Shown piece after piece: positions 13,201 through 25,080 of a stretch of DNA of 64,000 nt. Origin of the DNA: Siphonodentalium dalli. Taxonomy: Eukaryota > Mollusca > Scaphopoda > Gadilida > Siphonodentaliidae. Position 1 is the stretch's first letter. Every line of letters begins with the position of its first letter. A program made the translations under genes and the position numbers. Where the stretch lies: assembly GCA_032622095.1 (NCBI GenBank), contig CP136067.1, positions 94,354,707 through 94,418,706 on the forward strand. The letters run 5' to 3'. The notes under the pieces were generated by a model, which saw only the letters and a program-made list of their open reading frames with translations, was not told the origin of the DNA and searched no databases.

Positions 13201-16200
13201 TTCACCCTCTGGGGACCTCATTCTGCTTAGGTCTCAACTGCTATGGGAGACCTACATGTAGGATCAGATTGAATTTCCCCAGATGAAGTTGGTGTTCACC
13301 CATTGGTCACCTCGATTATGCATTTTATCTTCTGCAAATTAGAGGAAAAAGAAACTTCCCAGAAGGGAAAAAGTAATTAAAAACAATGTTAAATTGAGAC
13401 TATAGATACTTCTCAGAAGATAAGGCCAAAGCAGAATGAGGTCCCCAGAGGGTGAATTTGGTGATGCTAGCCCACTGCGGGATAGCATCACTAAATTTAC
13501 CCTCTTGTGGACCTCATTCTGCAAATGACAGACACACTATTTGCATGCAGGCTTTGTTCTGAGCCATCTGACGCAGTCTGAAGGACTCAAGTCATGAGAG
13601 ACCACTTCTATCCATTTAGTCTCTCAATGTCCGAGATCATGCCATGCATGTTTTTGAAGTTTGGAAACTTTATAACAGTAAAAGACAAATACTAATTTAA
13701 TAATGAATTACATAGTACATGTAGGTGAAGGTCGCAGCTCATGATTAATGTGAATTTTGTGAGCTGATTTCGCTTTGTGATACAATTCATGAGTTTCATA
13801 GATCATGGAATCACAAGCTGGAACCTTCAGCTACTATGAAGTGCGACGTCACGTGATCAGGTCTGGCACAGGTGCCATATGAGCTAAATTTTTAATGCGA
13901 CTTAAGTCCATTTCCAAATTTCAACACATGCATCTCATTATTATGAATGGATTTGACTTTTACTGGACCAACCTAACAATGAGCTTCACAAAAATAACTT
14001 TTGCTCATCTACTCACAATAGTCTTGATATCTTTTAAATGCTATTTGCTTAATGACATATTATGTACCTGTTCGGGTGCGTGAAACTGATCAGTTAGTAA
14101 CCAGACGCTATGCAAACTGGAGGAATGTAGCATTTTACTAACATCGCCGAAAATCTAAAGCAAATCGACCATACCACTCCATAGAAAACATTGTCTGAAC
14201 TACGCTCAATTGTAAATATTTACTATTAAATTCGGGACGCATCTATCGGCGCTAAACTAACGAAAACGATTTCGCTATCGAGAGTGACTGCATTTAGTAT
14301 TAATATATAAGAATGAAGGTGTGTGTTGTCAATTTGGATATAATATTTGTAAAAATTACTACTTTGATCAAGATTATACTCCATTTCTATTTGATCACAC
14401 AACCGGAGTGTTTCACATCACTTTAATGATTTATCCATATGTTTTCATTAAAATTCTTAAGAGAAAATAGTGTTTAATTGACTTTTCAGTCATCCCATCT
14501 TTAAGCTTATCCTAAAATAAAATGAAACAAACATTCTGTATGTCTGCTCCAAACAGGCTCCCTCTATGTGTTTATAAGTATGATTTTTAATTGAATTTCA
14601 CTGGTTAGAATGTATGGAAAGCCACATGCTTAACCATATCCACAAAATAGAAAACACAGTAAGTGATGCATAAAATTATACAGTGGAATACGACTTTATT
14701 GACCGCTCGTGCTTCCGTATTTCTTCCTCTCCTAATGGGAGTTCAGTCACTTTGGAAAATATATTTTTTGTAAATGGATGCCAGCGGTTTATCCAGTTGC
14801 ACAAGATGTTGTAACCTTGTGTCCTTAACCTTCAGAAATACATTCCAGGTAAATATATATGCAGAAGCGGCATTTTTATGTACACAATTCAAAAGCTTGA
14901 TAAGAAGTTTAATAAAATTCTTAAAAGTGTCAAGTGATGTGAAACACTCCGGTAGGGTGATAAAATAGAAATGGAGAATAATCTTGCTCAAAGTAGTTAT
15001 TTTTACAAATATAAATCCAAATTGACAACACACACCGTCATTCTTATATATTAATTACATGCAGTGAATCTTGTTGTCGACATCGTTTTCGTTAGTTTGT
15101 CGCTAATAGTTGCGTCCCGAATTGAGATGTAAATATTTATAATTGAGCATAGTTCAGATGATATTTTCTATGGAGTTTTCTATGGTCGATTTGGTTGAGA
15201 TTTTCGGCGATGTTAGTAGAATACTATATTCCTCCAGTTGGCATATAGTGTGGTCGTTGAAGCAGAATTTGGGGATCAACCCGGAATAAATTGGATACAA
15301 GCTGATTTTGGTGTCATTCGACGCGGAAAAGCCTCAGGAACAACATATCCAAAATCCGCAAAAATCCGCTGTGGGGAAACTTTGTTATCCAAGATGGCGT
15401 CCAACATGGTTGTCTATACTACATCAGTTCTCGAAACAAGTCATTATACGATATATTGTGGCATCGGAATTACGCCGTTATACCAGTTTGTGTTAAATTA
15501 TAGCACGGGAGCGAATAGAGTGACACGCACAGAAAATCATACAATCATGGCTGTCAAAATGGCCACAACTGCAAGCAATACAACAAAGAAAGCAACATAT
15601 TGGATAACCACATATGAGTGAAAATATGTATTGATAATATACAAGTCGGTTGTTGAATATATTTAAAGGTACACACACCATTAAACAGATCCATCTGAAG
15701 GATTTATTGGCCACTGCACCGCAAGTCAAACCCCAATGATTTGCGTCTTTAAAGTTTGGGTGTTCTGCTTATCCAACATCCAATTGTCGGGCCAAAAATA
15801 ATAATATCGGACATGCAACACACAAACTAATGTTTCGCCTCACAGTTCATGGTAGTTTCATTCGGCATGATGATTAATTTTTTAATGTAACTCCGAAATT
15901 TAAGTGCACACTCTAGCAGTCTAAATGTTAGTTATATTTCCGGAATTGTCAACACTCCCGGTGATATTAAACAATACATATTTGTAGCAATGCTTATTAT
16001 ACTGTAAAGAAACACTCATATCTTCAATAGATTAGCACCGCGTCTCACCAGATCAAAGAGACGATACAACACACAGTGTATGTAAGACTAATTTTCATGC
16101 TGCTAACAAACCGTGTTCTTTGTAGACAATTTTGTTCAAATTACTTCAATCACAACTTTACGACTGGAATATGCAGCTACGCAATGCACACTATTAGTTT

Positions 16201-19200
16201 TCAGTATATTTTTGTTTGAAAATATCTTACCATTACCACCCACATAATCATGCTAAATATCGAGTGATCACCGTTTAAGATGTTATTTCAACGTTAAACA
16301 TTCACGCAATAGTATTCATTGTGGTTCTGTGTGCAGCAGCTATGTGTAACATTAGGGAGAAGGAGTAAACGGGGTGATGCGGTTGAAGAAAACGTAGTAA
16401 GTTTCGCGTAGATGTGGCCTTGGTGAATTCAACCAAATATAATTTCCAGGTATAAACACAGTCTTTGTCACAGAGTATGTAGGCAATTTTGGTCAAGTTT
16501 ATAATTTATTGACGATAGTCTATGGTACTCCTTCGTGTTTTAATAAATTTAGTTCATGGTATACCACCATGCATTCTTCTGATAAAAGCGAAATATTCGT
16601 GTTTTATCACTTGATCTGAGGCAACTATGACCACTATTTTGAGACACGGACAATGGAATATACCATTTTACCCAGTACTATATGAATATCTTTCATACCG
16701 TTTTATATCAGTTAATTTTGAAAGGTTTCATGCTGTAGATATCAAAATAAATGATGATCGGTCACATTCATGAGACTGCTCGGAGTACACATTTTTCTGC
16801 TTCTAGAAAAAGGTCTCATAGTCAATACATCTCTACTAAATCCAATTTAGCTGTTTAATTACACATATATCACACGATTCAAGATAAGCAGTACAGAAAA
16901 AACTGCGTTATTTTTCCGTTTCTGGGCGTACAAAAGTCAAGATTTAACCGTTTCATAAGACCCTGGTTTCGCTTGCTCTCTCGTGAGATACATCAGAGTT
17001 ATTTTGTACATCTCTAATCAAAAGTTTCTCTTATACTCTGCAATCATTCTTAATCGCATAATTCAAGAGTTTGTTCACTCGTATAGGACTAGCTCTTCAA
17101 TTTTGCACAACATGTAAATTTCATTCGATTTTGTCCATTTTGGCGGCCATTTTGGGAAATACATTCTACAGATATGGTTTACGACAAAGCATTGTTTGTA
17201 TATATTTCAATTTATTATGAATTTTGCATTAATTGGAGCACCTACCGCAGAAATTCAGTATTTTGCGATAACAACAGACATTATGGACGCCATCTTGGAT
17301 CCTGAATTTTCCCATGAGCAGATTTTTGCGGATTTTGGATATGTTGTTCCTGATGTTTTTCCACGTCGAATAACACAAAAATCAGCTTGTATCCAATTTA
17401 TTCCGGGTTCAACTCTCCAACGACCACACTAATAGCACCTGAATACTAACTTATAAGTTTCACGCACCCGAACAAGTCCATAATATACCTTTAATCAAAT
17501 CGCCTTTAATCGCACCATGGCTGTTTTAATTAGTTGTACCGAAGGTGTTTCTGTGAAGCATGATGTGGAGTCAAACTAATGAAAGTCAGTTTGCATCGCA
17601 ATAATTCGCGGCATGTGTTGAACTGAGGAAATGGACTGAAATCACATTAAAAATTTAGCTTGATTTAACTACGTGAGATCAAATGAGCTATTTAGCTCAT
17701 TTGTGACCTGTACCCGACCTGGTGATATCATTTCGACTAATCAACTAAGTTTAACTTTCTGCATTCATGTTCCACGGTGATAATGCATGTTTGAATGTAT
17801 ACATATTACACACACACATCACAGTTGAATAGTGCAATGTTCTTAAAATAGACACACACACATCACAGTTAAAGGTACTCAATCCGATCAGAGGGTCCCC
17901 ATCTCAACAGATTCCAACAACAACAATCCGATCAGAGGGTCCTATATTACTATTTCTTTGGCTTTGGGGGTAAAACATATTTGATTCGAGTCGAGGAACC
18001 CATCAAACAAAGCTCAGAGTTATTAGATATTGATTTTTGAAATTTGTTATTTTCTCGAGATGAGTACTAATAATTGCCTTCAACTGCGTAATCTGCTCGA
18101 GATATGTACACCAAAACACTATTCAAACAAACAAGGATGGATAACTCTAAAATCAAGTGGTAATAATAACGCAATTTTGACTGTGTTCTGGGCCAGAAAG
18201 TATTCCCGATAATGAAAAATAATAGATTTCTAAAATCGATATCTACAAAATCTGAGCTTTGATGGGTGGCTTCCTCGACTCGAATCAAATATTTTTGACC
18301 CCCGAAGCCATTGAAATAGTAATTGAGAGGAGTTTTATCGGATTGAGTACCTTTAAATAGTCAAATATTCCTAAAATAGCCATATTTTTCTGTCCCAGTT
18401 TGTGGAAGAACATTTTGGAAACAAAATTATTCTTTAGTTATAAATGTTTCTACTTACTGGATTGACTTTGTTGAGTTTGTCCGTCTATCTGTCCAGGCAT
18501 ATACATTGTATCTCAGCCATAGGTTATAGGATCTAGATGAAAGCAGCTAAGAGGTTTGCCTCTTAACTGCTTTCAAAAGAGAGACAAATGATGTTATTTG
18601 CATTTTTGATTCTAGAGTTATCCTTCTTTGTCTGCAGATACAGTAATGTCCTAAGTAATCGACTCCTTAACCACATCAGAATTATGGGTAATTTTTCAGG
18701 ATTTAGTCGGAAATATGGCTTGTTGCCATTCATCGGAAAGCTCTCAGTGTGAGAGCTTTCCGATGAATGGCAACAAGCCATATTTCCGACTAAATCCTGA
18801 AAAATTACCCATAATTCTGCTGTGGTTAAGGAGTCGATTATTTAGGGCAATACTGTATCTTGGCCATGGGTTATCAGATCTGAATACAATCATTTTCCAG
18901 CACACACCTAACATAATGTTGAGATTCTTGAAACAGTATTGAACTCAATCAGTTTGTCATTCAAGCCAATTGAACTAGTTCAGATCATGTACTTTTTATG
19001 GCAGTCATTCATTTCCACTCAATTGGATACTGGCTGAGAATGGTCTTCCCAAAATTTACTTTCTAAAACTATGATTAAAGTCATCTTTTTGACATGACGT
19101 GGCAACAAGTAGAATATAACAAGCCACAGCATATTAAATTTAACGGTGGACATTTTTCAAGGAAGAGATACATGTACCATTAAAATCCAGCTCCTTTTAT

Positions 19201-21438
19201 TTGTTCTATCTCAAACTTATATTTTCCGAATGTTCACTTCATCGATTGTTCGTGTCAGTAACGAGTCCCCCCCCCCCCCCACTGAGACCTCTTACAGAGA
19301 TCTAGTGTGGATCACTCTATCTACAATAAACTACATTTGCATAGTGCTTATAATACATAATTCATTTGGATTTATCACTGTGTTACAGAAACCATAATAA
19401 TAGAGTACCATACAGAATGCGAGCTTGAATAATATGATGAATTCGGAGTTCGTGTCAACAAATATTTTATACATATATGTGCCCAAAAAGTTTCTTTTTA
19501 TCTTTTAGTTTAGTTGTCCATGGTAGCATGACTAAATTCACCCCAAAATCACAGAGGACTTCAAGTCTGAGTTTAGTGTGCCTGTCATATTCAGAATTAG
19601 GACCCCAGAGGGTGAAACTTTAGTGACGCTATCCCGCATAGTGAGCTAGCATAACTAATTTCACCCTCTGGGGACCTCATTCTGCTTAGGCCTCATCTTC
19701 TCTGGAAAGTTTCTTTATTGTCAATTTTCTATAGAAACTTCTTCACATAGATTCTATTTCTTTTTTAGTTAAGTTTCTCTATATCCCCAAATTGGCAGAT
19801 GCCACATTGCATAATCGAGGTTCCCAATGGGTGTACATCACAATATTCACCATTTGGGAACCTCAATCTGAGTCTATGTTTCCCATAGCAGATGAGGCCA
19901 TGCAGAATGAGGTTCCCAGAGGGTGAATTTGGTGATGCTAGCCCACTATGCGGGATATCGTCACTAAATTCACCTTCTGGGGACCTCATTCTGCAAATGT
20001 CTGGCAACATATTTTCAGACCTTGTTGAAGTTAAAGGGTTGTTTTTTGTTTTTTTTTAATTGTCATCAATGGTTATCCCTGATGTGCCCAAATTAACCCA
20101 TTATGGGACCGGAACTGGTGCAGCATTAAAAACCATGTGCAAGTGCATTCTCTAAAATATGTAAGTCTCCCATAGGCTTACAAGGTCACGGTAAATTATT
20201 GTTAGGCCAATGTATTCTCTTATATATGTGAGACTCATTTAATCATATTTTATGTCATAGATTATTAATAAAACTGTATATCAAGGCACTATAAACAAAA
20301 TAATCAGTGATTCGAAAATTAAATGGGCCTTTAACTCTTTCTACCCATGACATAGACCACATGCTATCAGTGCAACAAGCAGGTGAATATACATGACGTT
20401 CCAAATGGTGATGAAATTCATCAGATGAATTATAGTATTTTAATCATATTTTATGTCATAGATTATTATTAAAACTGTATATCAAGGCACTATAAACAAA
20501 ATAATCAGTGATTCGAAAATTAAATGGGCCTTAAACTCTTTCTTTACTAAATACTCATTCATGTAGATCCCTTTGGAAATGTTCAGATAATAAGTTCATT
20601 ATGATATGTTCAATAAGAACTTATTATCTAAACATTGCCAATAAATATGAATTCTTCTGCACTTGTATTATCATTTCATCTGGCTGTCATATATCCATAC
20701 TGTATACACCCGTCAGTAAGCCCGGGGGCTCGTGCACGTTTTTGCTCAAAAAGTGGGTACTGGGCTTACTCACGAGGACTCCCCTGTGCAAAAATTATGT
20801 TAGCCTTTTTTTTTTTTTTTTTAAGTAAGTAAGTAATGCTTTATTCTCAGCCATTATAATACATGGTACATGTATACAGTAATATTTTTCCAATTGAATA
20901 ATAGACCATTCCAGTGTATATGTTTATTACTGAGTGGGATATATATATTTAGTATAGATAGGAATAATGATTGTGTCTCATTTTAGCATCCAGGAACATC
21001 ATGTATCCTATTTTATTTAACCCTTCCATGACTGTAGCTTCCTGAAATTTTGTGAAAACCCTGTGCCAAGTATTCTCTTATATATTTGAGTCTCCCATAG
21101 GGAGCCTCGCATTTATAATATAATACATTGGTCTAACAATATTTACCTTGACCTTGTAAGCCAGTGCATTCTCTTATATATGCGAAGCTCCCTATGCACT
21201 GCACTGGCACATGATCTTTAATGCTGTCCCAGCGCATGAAAAGGTTAATATAAAAAATATATTTTTTCAGGAATACTGCACAAAGAAAGAGGGAAGAGAT
21301 GATGCGCTCAAAAAGTATGGAAACCAAAAGAAATCTAATTTCAAGAAATTATGCAAGAAAAACTATAAAGGGCAGCCAATCATGAAATTTCAGATGGAAT
21401 ATCTCCTGGAAAAAATTCAGAAACAAGTGAATGACTGA
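7130..21438 (+). CDS. CCDC59: CCDC59/TAP26-like rRNA-processing protein, 4 exons, 201 aa
   Basis: Exons 7130-7214, 11537-11807, 12977-13058 and 21271-21438 join in phases 1, 2 and 0 at GT-AG sites and give 606 nt, 201 codons plus stop. The product is very basic. Residues 29-34 (GQGFAD) followed by KRKNKAK and LLRKEKKK, and the C-terminal block GQP...QMEYLLEKIQ (180-196), match the two conserved blocks of human CCDC59 (TTF-1-associated protein 26, Pfam rRNA_processing, related to yeast Fyv7). The family is nucleolar and acts in small-subunit rRNA processing; mammalian CCDC59 also binds TTF-1/NKX2-1. The protein is shorter than human (241 aa). Lys/Gln/Glu pentapeptide repeats (residues 73-109) fill the middle. 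The start was chosen because it is the first in-frame ATG before the conserved FIGSKTEGQGF junction. Introns are packed with transposons. Assignment by recognition, not by search. Confidence 0.92.
7353..8222. mobile_element. 870-bp foldback in CCDC59 intron 1
   Basis: Left arm 7353-7690 and right arm 7865-8222 are inverted copies (CGTAAGTGGAGGAATCGG against CCGATTCCTCCACTTACG; ACCTACGATTTTGACGTG against CACGTCAAAATCGTAGGT), with a loop of about 170 bp. CpG-containing ACGATT words are frequent. It starts about 140 bp past exon 1. Confidence 0.85.
8821..8920. repeat. 21-bp tandem repeat (CTTAAGCGTAATTCATTTATG)
   Basis: Four to five units with the palindrome CTTAAG in each. The flanks 8223-8820 and 8926-10390 (intron 1) show no gene; 9660-9900 has several TTGACCGCGTT-like words. 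Confidence 0.85.
10400..11325. repeat. Segment bounded by two ATTAATCGACTAACC words
   Basis: AATTAATCGACTAACC occurs near 10415 and again near 11255 in the same orientation; the right edge ends CGTGGCAACCCTAA, reminiscent of hAT element ends. Between them is a repeated CTTTGCTTTTGATGTC block and a G run. No transposase recognised. Confidence 0.35.
11537..11807 (+). CDS. CCDC59: CCDC59 exon 2, with in-frame KQKEY repeat
   Basis: The acceptor is AAATTTCAG|GA and the donor AGAAAGG|GTAAGG (phase 2). The exon encodes GQGFADKRK and LLRKEKKKEVYEQK, then about seven tandem five-residue units of KQKE plus Y, T, M or a variant. A 15-bp DNA repeat (CAGAAAGAATATAAA type) underlies them, so the coding length is probably variable between alleles. 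Confidence 0.92.
12155..12584. mobile_element. Family D MITE (AGGCCCACTTAATTTTCGAA), complete
   Basis: TIRs AGGCCTATTTAATTTTCGA and inverted TTCGAAAATTAAGTGGGCCT, flanked by TTAA on both sides (12151-12154, 12585-12588). It lies in CCDC59 intron 2. Related pieces are at 20240-20335, 20436-20538, 50971-51130 and 61325-61421. Confidence 0.85.
12661..12920. repeat. Two tandem copies of a ~160-bp unit
   Basis: GATGGTTGTTTTGAT.ATAAA.GTGCAGATG and GAGGG.ATATTGAGTC.TCATAA occur twice, just upstream of CCDC59 exon 3. Confidence 0.75.
12977..13058 (+). CDS. CCDC59: CCDC59 exon 3
   Basis: The acceptor TTTGCATTCCAG and donor TATGAG|GTGAGT bound 82 nt that encode SGKGLNKFSKVKKEFETKKE and LREKYE, a charged helical segment. 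Phase 2 in and phase 0 out fit both neighbours. Confidence 0.9.
13106..13554. mobile_element. Family A composite foldback, complete
   Basis: Outer TIRs AAGCCTGCAAATAGTGTGTC and its inverse at 13526-13554. Each end has its own hairpin (GCAGAATGAGGT...ACCTCATTCTGC) and the spacer holds TGGTGTTCACCCATTGGTC. Flanks TGTTCCAACC/TGTTCTGAGC could be an old 9-bp target duplication. It begins 48 bp after CCDC59 exon 3. Confidence 0.85.
14053..17490. mobile_element. 3.4-kb nested palindromic element flanked by TTAA
   Basis: Outer TIRs contain CATATTATG and TTCGGGTGCGTGAAACT, inverted at 17450-17490; TTAA lies at 14049-14052 and 17491-17494. Inside, 14105-14430 is inverted at 14930-15243 (CAAACTGGAGGAATGTAG...), and 15245-15420 is inverted at 17270-17435. 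The centre 15430-17150 shows no coding sequence. A partial copy lies at 55336-55693. Confidence 0.8.
17505..17720. repeat. Repeat block shared with 1.2 kb and 2.3 kb
   Basis: Here ATAATTCGCGG is followed almost at once by GTTGAACTGAGGAAA, showing the uninterrupted form of the repeat seen at 735-2395. Confidence 0.7.
17873..18352. mobile_element. Family C MITE (AGGTACTCAATCCGAT), 480 bp, TTAA-flanked
   Basis: TIRs AGGTACTCAATCCGATCAGA and inverted ...ATCGGATTGAGTACCT, with TTAA at both sides (17869-17872, 18353-18356). Internal GTCGAGGAACCCATCAAA and its inverse make a larger foldback. Same length and nearly the same sequence as 53674-54153. Confidence 0.9.
18641..18855. mobile_element. Family B MITE (CAGTAATG...), TA-flanked near-perfect palindrome
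   Basis: TIR CAGTAATGTCCTAAGTAATC pairs with GATTATTTAGGGCAATACTG; the arms meet at CTCTCAGTGTGAGAG. TA dinucleotides flank both ends, as for Tc1/mariner MITEs. Confidence 0.88.
19562..20024. mobile_element. Family A composite foldback
   Basis: Same order as the 13.1-kb copy: hairpin, spacer with CCTCAATCTGAGTC and TTTCCCATAGCAGATGAGGCC, second hairpin, terminal CTGCAAATGTCTGGCAACA. Confidence 0.8.
20097..20640. repeat. Cluster of broken J, D and K MITE pieces
   Basis: 20097-20235 resembles the CCCTTTCATG family (TGCATTCTCT, GTCTCCCATAG). 20240-20335 and 20436-20538 are two copies of a family D end (AATCAGTGATTCGAAAATTAAATGGGCC). 20540-20640 resembles the CTTTCTTTACTAAATACTC family with an ATAATAAGTTC hairpin. 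Confidence 0.65.
21021..21244. mobile_element. Family J MITE (CCCTTTCATGACTGGAGC), TTAA-flanked, next to CCDC59 exon 4
   Basis: TTAA at 21017-21020 and 21245-21248. Termini CCCTTCCATGACTGTAGCTT and inverted GCGCATGAAAAGG. Inside, TTCTCTTATATATTTGAG-type words face each other. Confidence 0.75.
21271..21438 (+). CDS. CCDC59: CCDC59 exon 4 (C-terminal, most conserved)
   Basis: The acceptor ATATTTTTTCAG precedes 55 codons and TGA. It carries the family C-terminal signature KGQP...FQMEYLLEKIQ. A TTAA-flanked MITE ends only 22 bp before the acceptor AG. No AATAAA lies close behind the stop; a run containing AATAAA occurs near 21767 but I cannot tell whether it is used. Confidence 0.93.
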   Translation, partial: EYCTKKEGRDDALKKYGNQKKSNFKKLCKKNYKGQPIMKFQMEYLLEKIQKQVND

Positions 21439-21759
21439 CATTGTTCTGATTCATATAGACCGGAGTGTCTCAATTTAGAGACGTCTGACAAGAACGAATT
21501 TTACCGCCCAGAAAACCTCCGTGACAGGCTGAGTCGATGGGAGTAAATAACTGTCATTATACATTTTACAACATAAATACACATTATGTGGAACTTAAGG
21601 TGCATGGTTGCACAAATTACAATGCAAAAGGAAGGCAAAACTTCTCATAAAATTCAGGAAGTTCTCAATTCAGAGATGAGACAGGATATTACGGCCCAGT
21701 AAATCACCATCTTTGGGTGACAATGTTACAGATGGGAGTTAATCATCTTAGTTTATCAT

Positions 21760-22104
21760 AAGGCCAAAATAAAAAAGACCTATGTTTCTGGTGACCTGCC
21801 CACCCCTATTCCGGCGTCCCGAACGTTTTAATTTTATTGATTTTGCAAAATTAGTAAGCATCCGTTTTAATATATTCTAATATTATGTACTTAGTTTTAT
21901 TATTTTATAGTACATTACAAACAAGGAGAAGTAGTCGGGGGGGGGGGGGGGGGGGGGGGGGGGCTATTCTTATTTATTTTGAGCAAAGTTGAAAATAAAA
22001 TGAAAAAATAACATAAAATGAAAAGCCACTACCCCGGCCGCCCTCCGCACCTATTTTTTTTCTTGCATGTCACCAGAAACACAGGTATATATTTTTTTGG
22101 CCTA
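21760..22104. mobile_element. 345-bp foldback with a 27-base G run in its loop
   Basis: AGGCCAAAATAAAAAAGACC and GTTTCTGGTGAC are inverted at 22065-22104 (GTCACCAGAAACACAGGTAT...GGCCT). The loop contains about 27 G (21937-21963). Confidence 0.8.
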
Positions 22105-22261
22105 AAATAAATGGACACATTAATCTTCATGTTACAATTGCATGAACTGCGAAACCAACATCGAGAGCATAATCAATTTATTATCTAATTTCAAGTTCAG
22201 AGATGAGAATAATGTTACCATGCAGCATATCTTTGTCCAATGCCGATTTTATAGGAGTTAA

Positions 22262-22726
22262 CCCTTTCATGACTGGAGCTTCCTGAATTTTTGCGAAAAC
22301 CCTGTGACAATGCATTCTCTAATATATGCGAGTCGACCATATGTCACCTCACATATATAAGAGAATGCACTGGCTTAACAAATTTTATATTATAATTGTT
22401 AAAAAATGTAAGAAAAAATGAAAAAAATGATAATAAATTGTTAAAGTATGTAAGAAATTATGATAAAAAATTATAACAATTGTTAAAGAATGTAAGAAAA
22501 ATGAAAAAAATTTATAAAATTGTTAAAGAATGTAAGAAAAAATGATAAAAAAATGGCAATTTCTTTTAATGATGTAAGAAAAATGGATTAAAAATGATTT
22601 AAAATTGTGAGGACAATGCATTCTCTTATATATGCGCGGCAACCTATGGTTGACTCGCATATATAAGAGAATGCATTGGCACAGGGTCTTTAATTTTGCG
22701 CCAACACAGCTCCCATCATGAAAGGG
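22262..22726. mobile_element. Family J MITE, TTAA-flanked, with ATGTAAGAAAAA subrepeats
   Basis: CCCTTTCATGACTGGAGC pairs with GCTCCCATCATGAAAGGG; TTAA on both sides (22258-22261, 22727-22730). The interior 22385-22600 has AT-rich units TTGTTAAAGAATGTAAGAAA. Confidence 0.85.
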
Positions 22727-23258
22727 TTAACAACTATCGTTATAAGGCTGATTAGATTGGAGTGAATAAGTCAGGGTTATCGATCGAGTGACTGGACATT
22801 TGGAATGATCATGGCAAGGCCTCACCAGATCTGAATGTTCAGTCGTGACTACATTAACTGACTTAAAAAACAGTTAAAATAAACAGGAAGAAATTACTTT
22901 TTAAAAATGGAAAATTCAGATAAATATTGGTAATTTGGAAATGAACAAACATGGTCCTGGACTGACAATGAAATCACGCCCTCTTGACATGGCTCAAGTT
23001 CAAGTGGGGTGCATGCTTACTCTAATTGAATTAGTTTTCTCTTTAGTCACATTCTATGAGTAAATTGCATATTTGCTCACCAAACGAAGACACCCTTATA
23101 ACAGGTTATTATCTTGAAAGTTTTTTTTATGAATTATTGTTCCATGGCATATTGAATTTATGAAACCTGTAAAATACTTTTAAAAAGATGTGAAAATAGA
23201 TGAAATTTATTGTTTGTTTTCCATATTTTCCTGATATGCAGTTATCTCTGTATATTAA

Positions 23259-23512
23259 CCCTTTCTTTACTAAATGGATTCCCCAATCCAGTTATAAATG
23301 CATACATTGGAATGGTCTATTATTCATTGGGCGATGTTTATGTAGTAAAAGCAGACGACAGACAGATGAAAAGCAAGAATGATTCATATTCTTTTGTGGG
23401 AAATCTTCAGATAATAAGTTCAACAAACGACCTATGGTTCTTTGTTGAACTTATTATCTTAACATTTCCTATTGGAACACTACTCGTCAATGAGTATTGA
23501 GTAAAGAAAGGG
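23259..23512. mobile_element. Family K MITE (CCCTTTCTTTAC), TTAA-flanked, 254 bp
   Basis: CCCTTTCTTTAC pairs with GTAAAGAAAGGG; TTAA at 23255-23258 and 23513-23516. An internal hairpin AGATAATAAGTTCAACAAA / TTTGTTGAACTTATTATCT is near perfect. Pieces also at 20540-20640 and 39985-40089. Confidence 0.85.
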
Positions 23513-23589
23513 TTAATTCAAGCCACGTCACTGAAGTCTCATTCAAATTATCCCTTATATGATGAACTGGCTATCTTCTATATCTATAT

Positions 23590-25080
23590 TTGCTAATGTC
23601 TGTCTGTCTGTGTTCTGTATAAATTCACGGGGGTACCATTTGGACGAGAGATTGGGGGCACTACATTTGATAAGAATTTGTTTAGTCACTGATTAACACC
23701 AAATTTATACAAAATCATCTCCATGATATTAGGAGTCTAATGCTGTGGCTTGGAGCTGTCAAAGGTGGCGTCATTCGAGCTAGGGGAGCATGGAGAGGGG
23801 GTGGCACCAAACTTGATAAAACATATTTTAGCACTGATTTGCGCCAATTTGTGCTCATCTCCATGATACAAGGAATATAATCTTGTGATTTAAAGATGCC
23901 AAATTGGTGCTGTTTGGGTGAGAGATGGGGGCACTAAATTTGATAACAATTTGTTTTGTTGCTGATTACCACCAAACTTATACATAATAATTTCCATGAT
24001 ATCAGGACTCAGGAGTCTAATTGTGTTGTTTAAAGATGTCAAAAGTGGGACCGTTCGAGTCAGAGGTTCATCGAGTGGGGATAATAGAACCAGACTTTAT
24101 AACAAATATTTTTAACCCTGATTTATACTGAATGTTACACATTCTTCTCCGTGATACGTGGAATCTAATTGTACACTAAATTTGATATGAATATGTTTAG
24201 TCGCCAATTTCTACCAAATTTATATATAGTAATCTTCATAGGGAGCCTAATTGTGCGGTTTTAAGATGTCAAAAGTGGTGCCGCTTGAGTCAGGGATAGG
24301 GAGGGTAGGGTCACAAAAACTAATACAATTATGCAAAGCACAAATTTCCACCAAATTCATACAATTCTTCTCCAATGATACAAGGAATCAAATCATGTGT
24401 CTATCTGTGTTCTATATAACTTCACACGGACCATCTAGATAGCACCAAAGGGTCCAATAGGGGTAACTTTTTACATGGAAGATAGTGATGTGCGTTAGAA
24501 TTTTCTAAAGTGATGCTGTCAGTGTCAGCAGCAGAAAAAGGGGAGGGGCAAAAAAATTATGAAATATTTTTGTTGCCGTTTTCCACCAAACTTATACATA
24601 ATCATCTCCATGATATGGCGCCGTTCAAGTCAGGGGTGCACAGAGGGGGAGGGACACAAAATGATACATATTCTTCTCCATGATATGAGGAATCTATAAT
24701 CGTGTGATTTAAAGACGGCAAATTTGTGCCGTTTGGATGAGAGATGGAGGGACACTAAATTTTATAAGAATTTGTTTAGTTGCTGATTATCACCAAACTT
24801 ATAAATAATCATCATCATGATATCAGGAGTCTAAAGAATGCGGTTTAAATATGTCAAAAGTGGCACCGTTCAAGTCATGAATAGGGAGGTGAAGGGCCCC
24901 AAAACTGACACAGATTGTTTAGCACTAATTCCCACCAATTTCATACACGTTCCTGTCCAATGATACGAAGAATCAAATCATGTGGGTTAAAGACACCACA
25001 TTTGGGTCAGGGATGGAGAGGGGAGAGGCACTAATATTGATAAGAATGTTTTAGTCACCAATATTCGTAAAAGTCATATA
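23590..25080. repeat. Degenerate tandem repeat, ~230-bp unit
   Basis: TTTGATAAGAATTTGTTTAGT, CACCAAATTTATAC, CATCTCCATGATAT and AGGAGTCTAAT recur about every 230 bp in the same order, with heavy divergence. No reading frame is conserved between units. Confidence 0.75.

Noticed and set aside
15238-15621. 127-residue plus-strand frame
   Set aside because: Lies across the arms of the nested palindromic element; no domain recognised and no start context.
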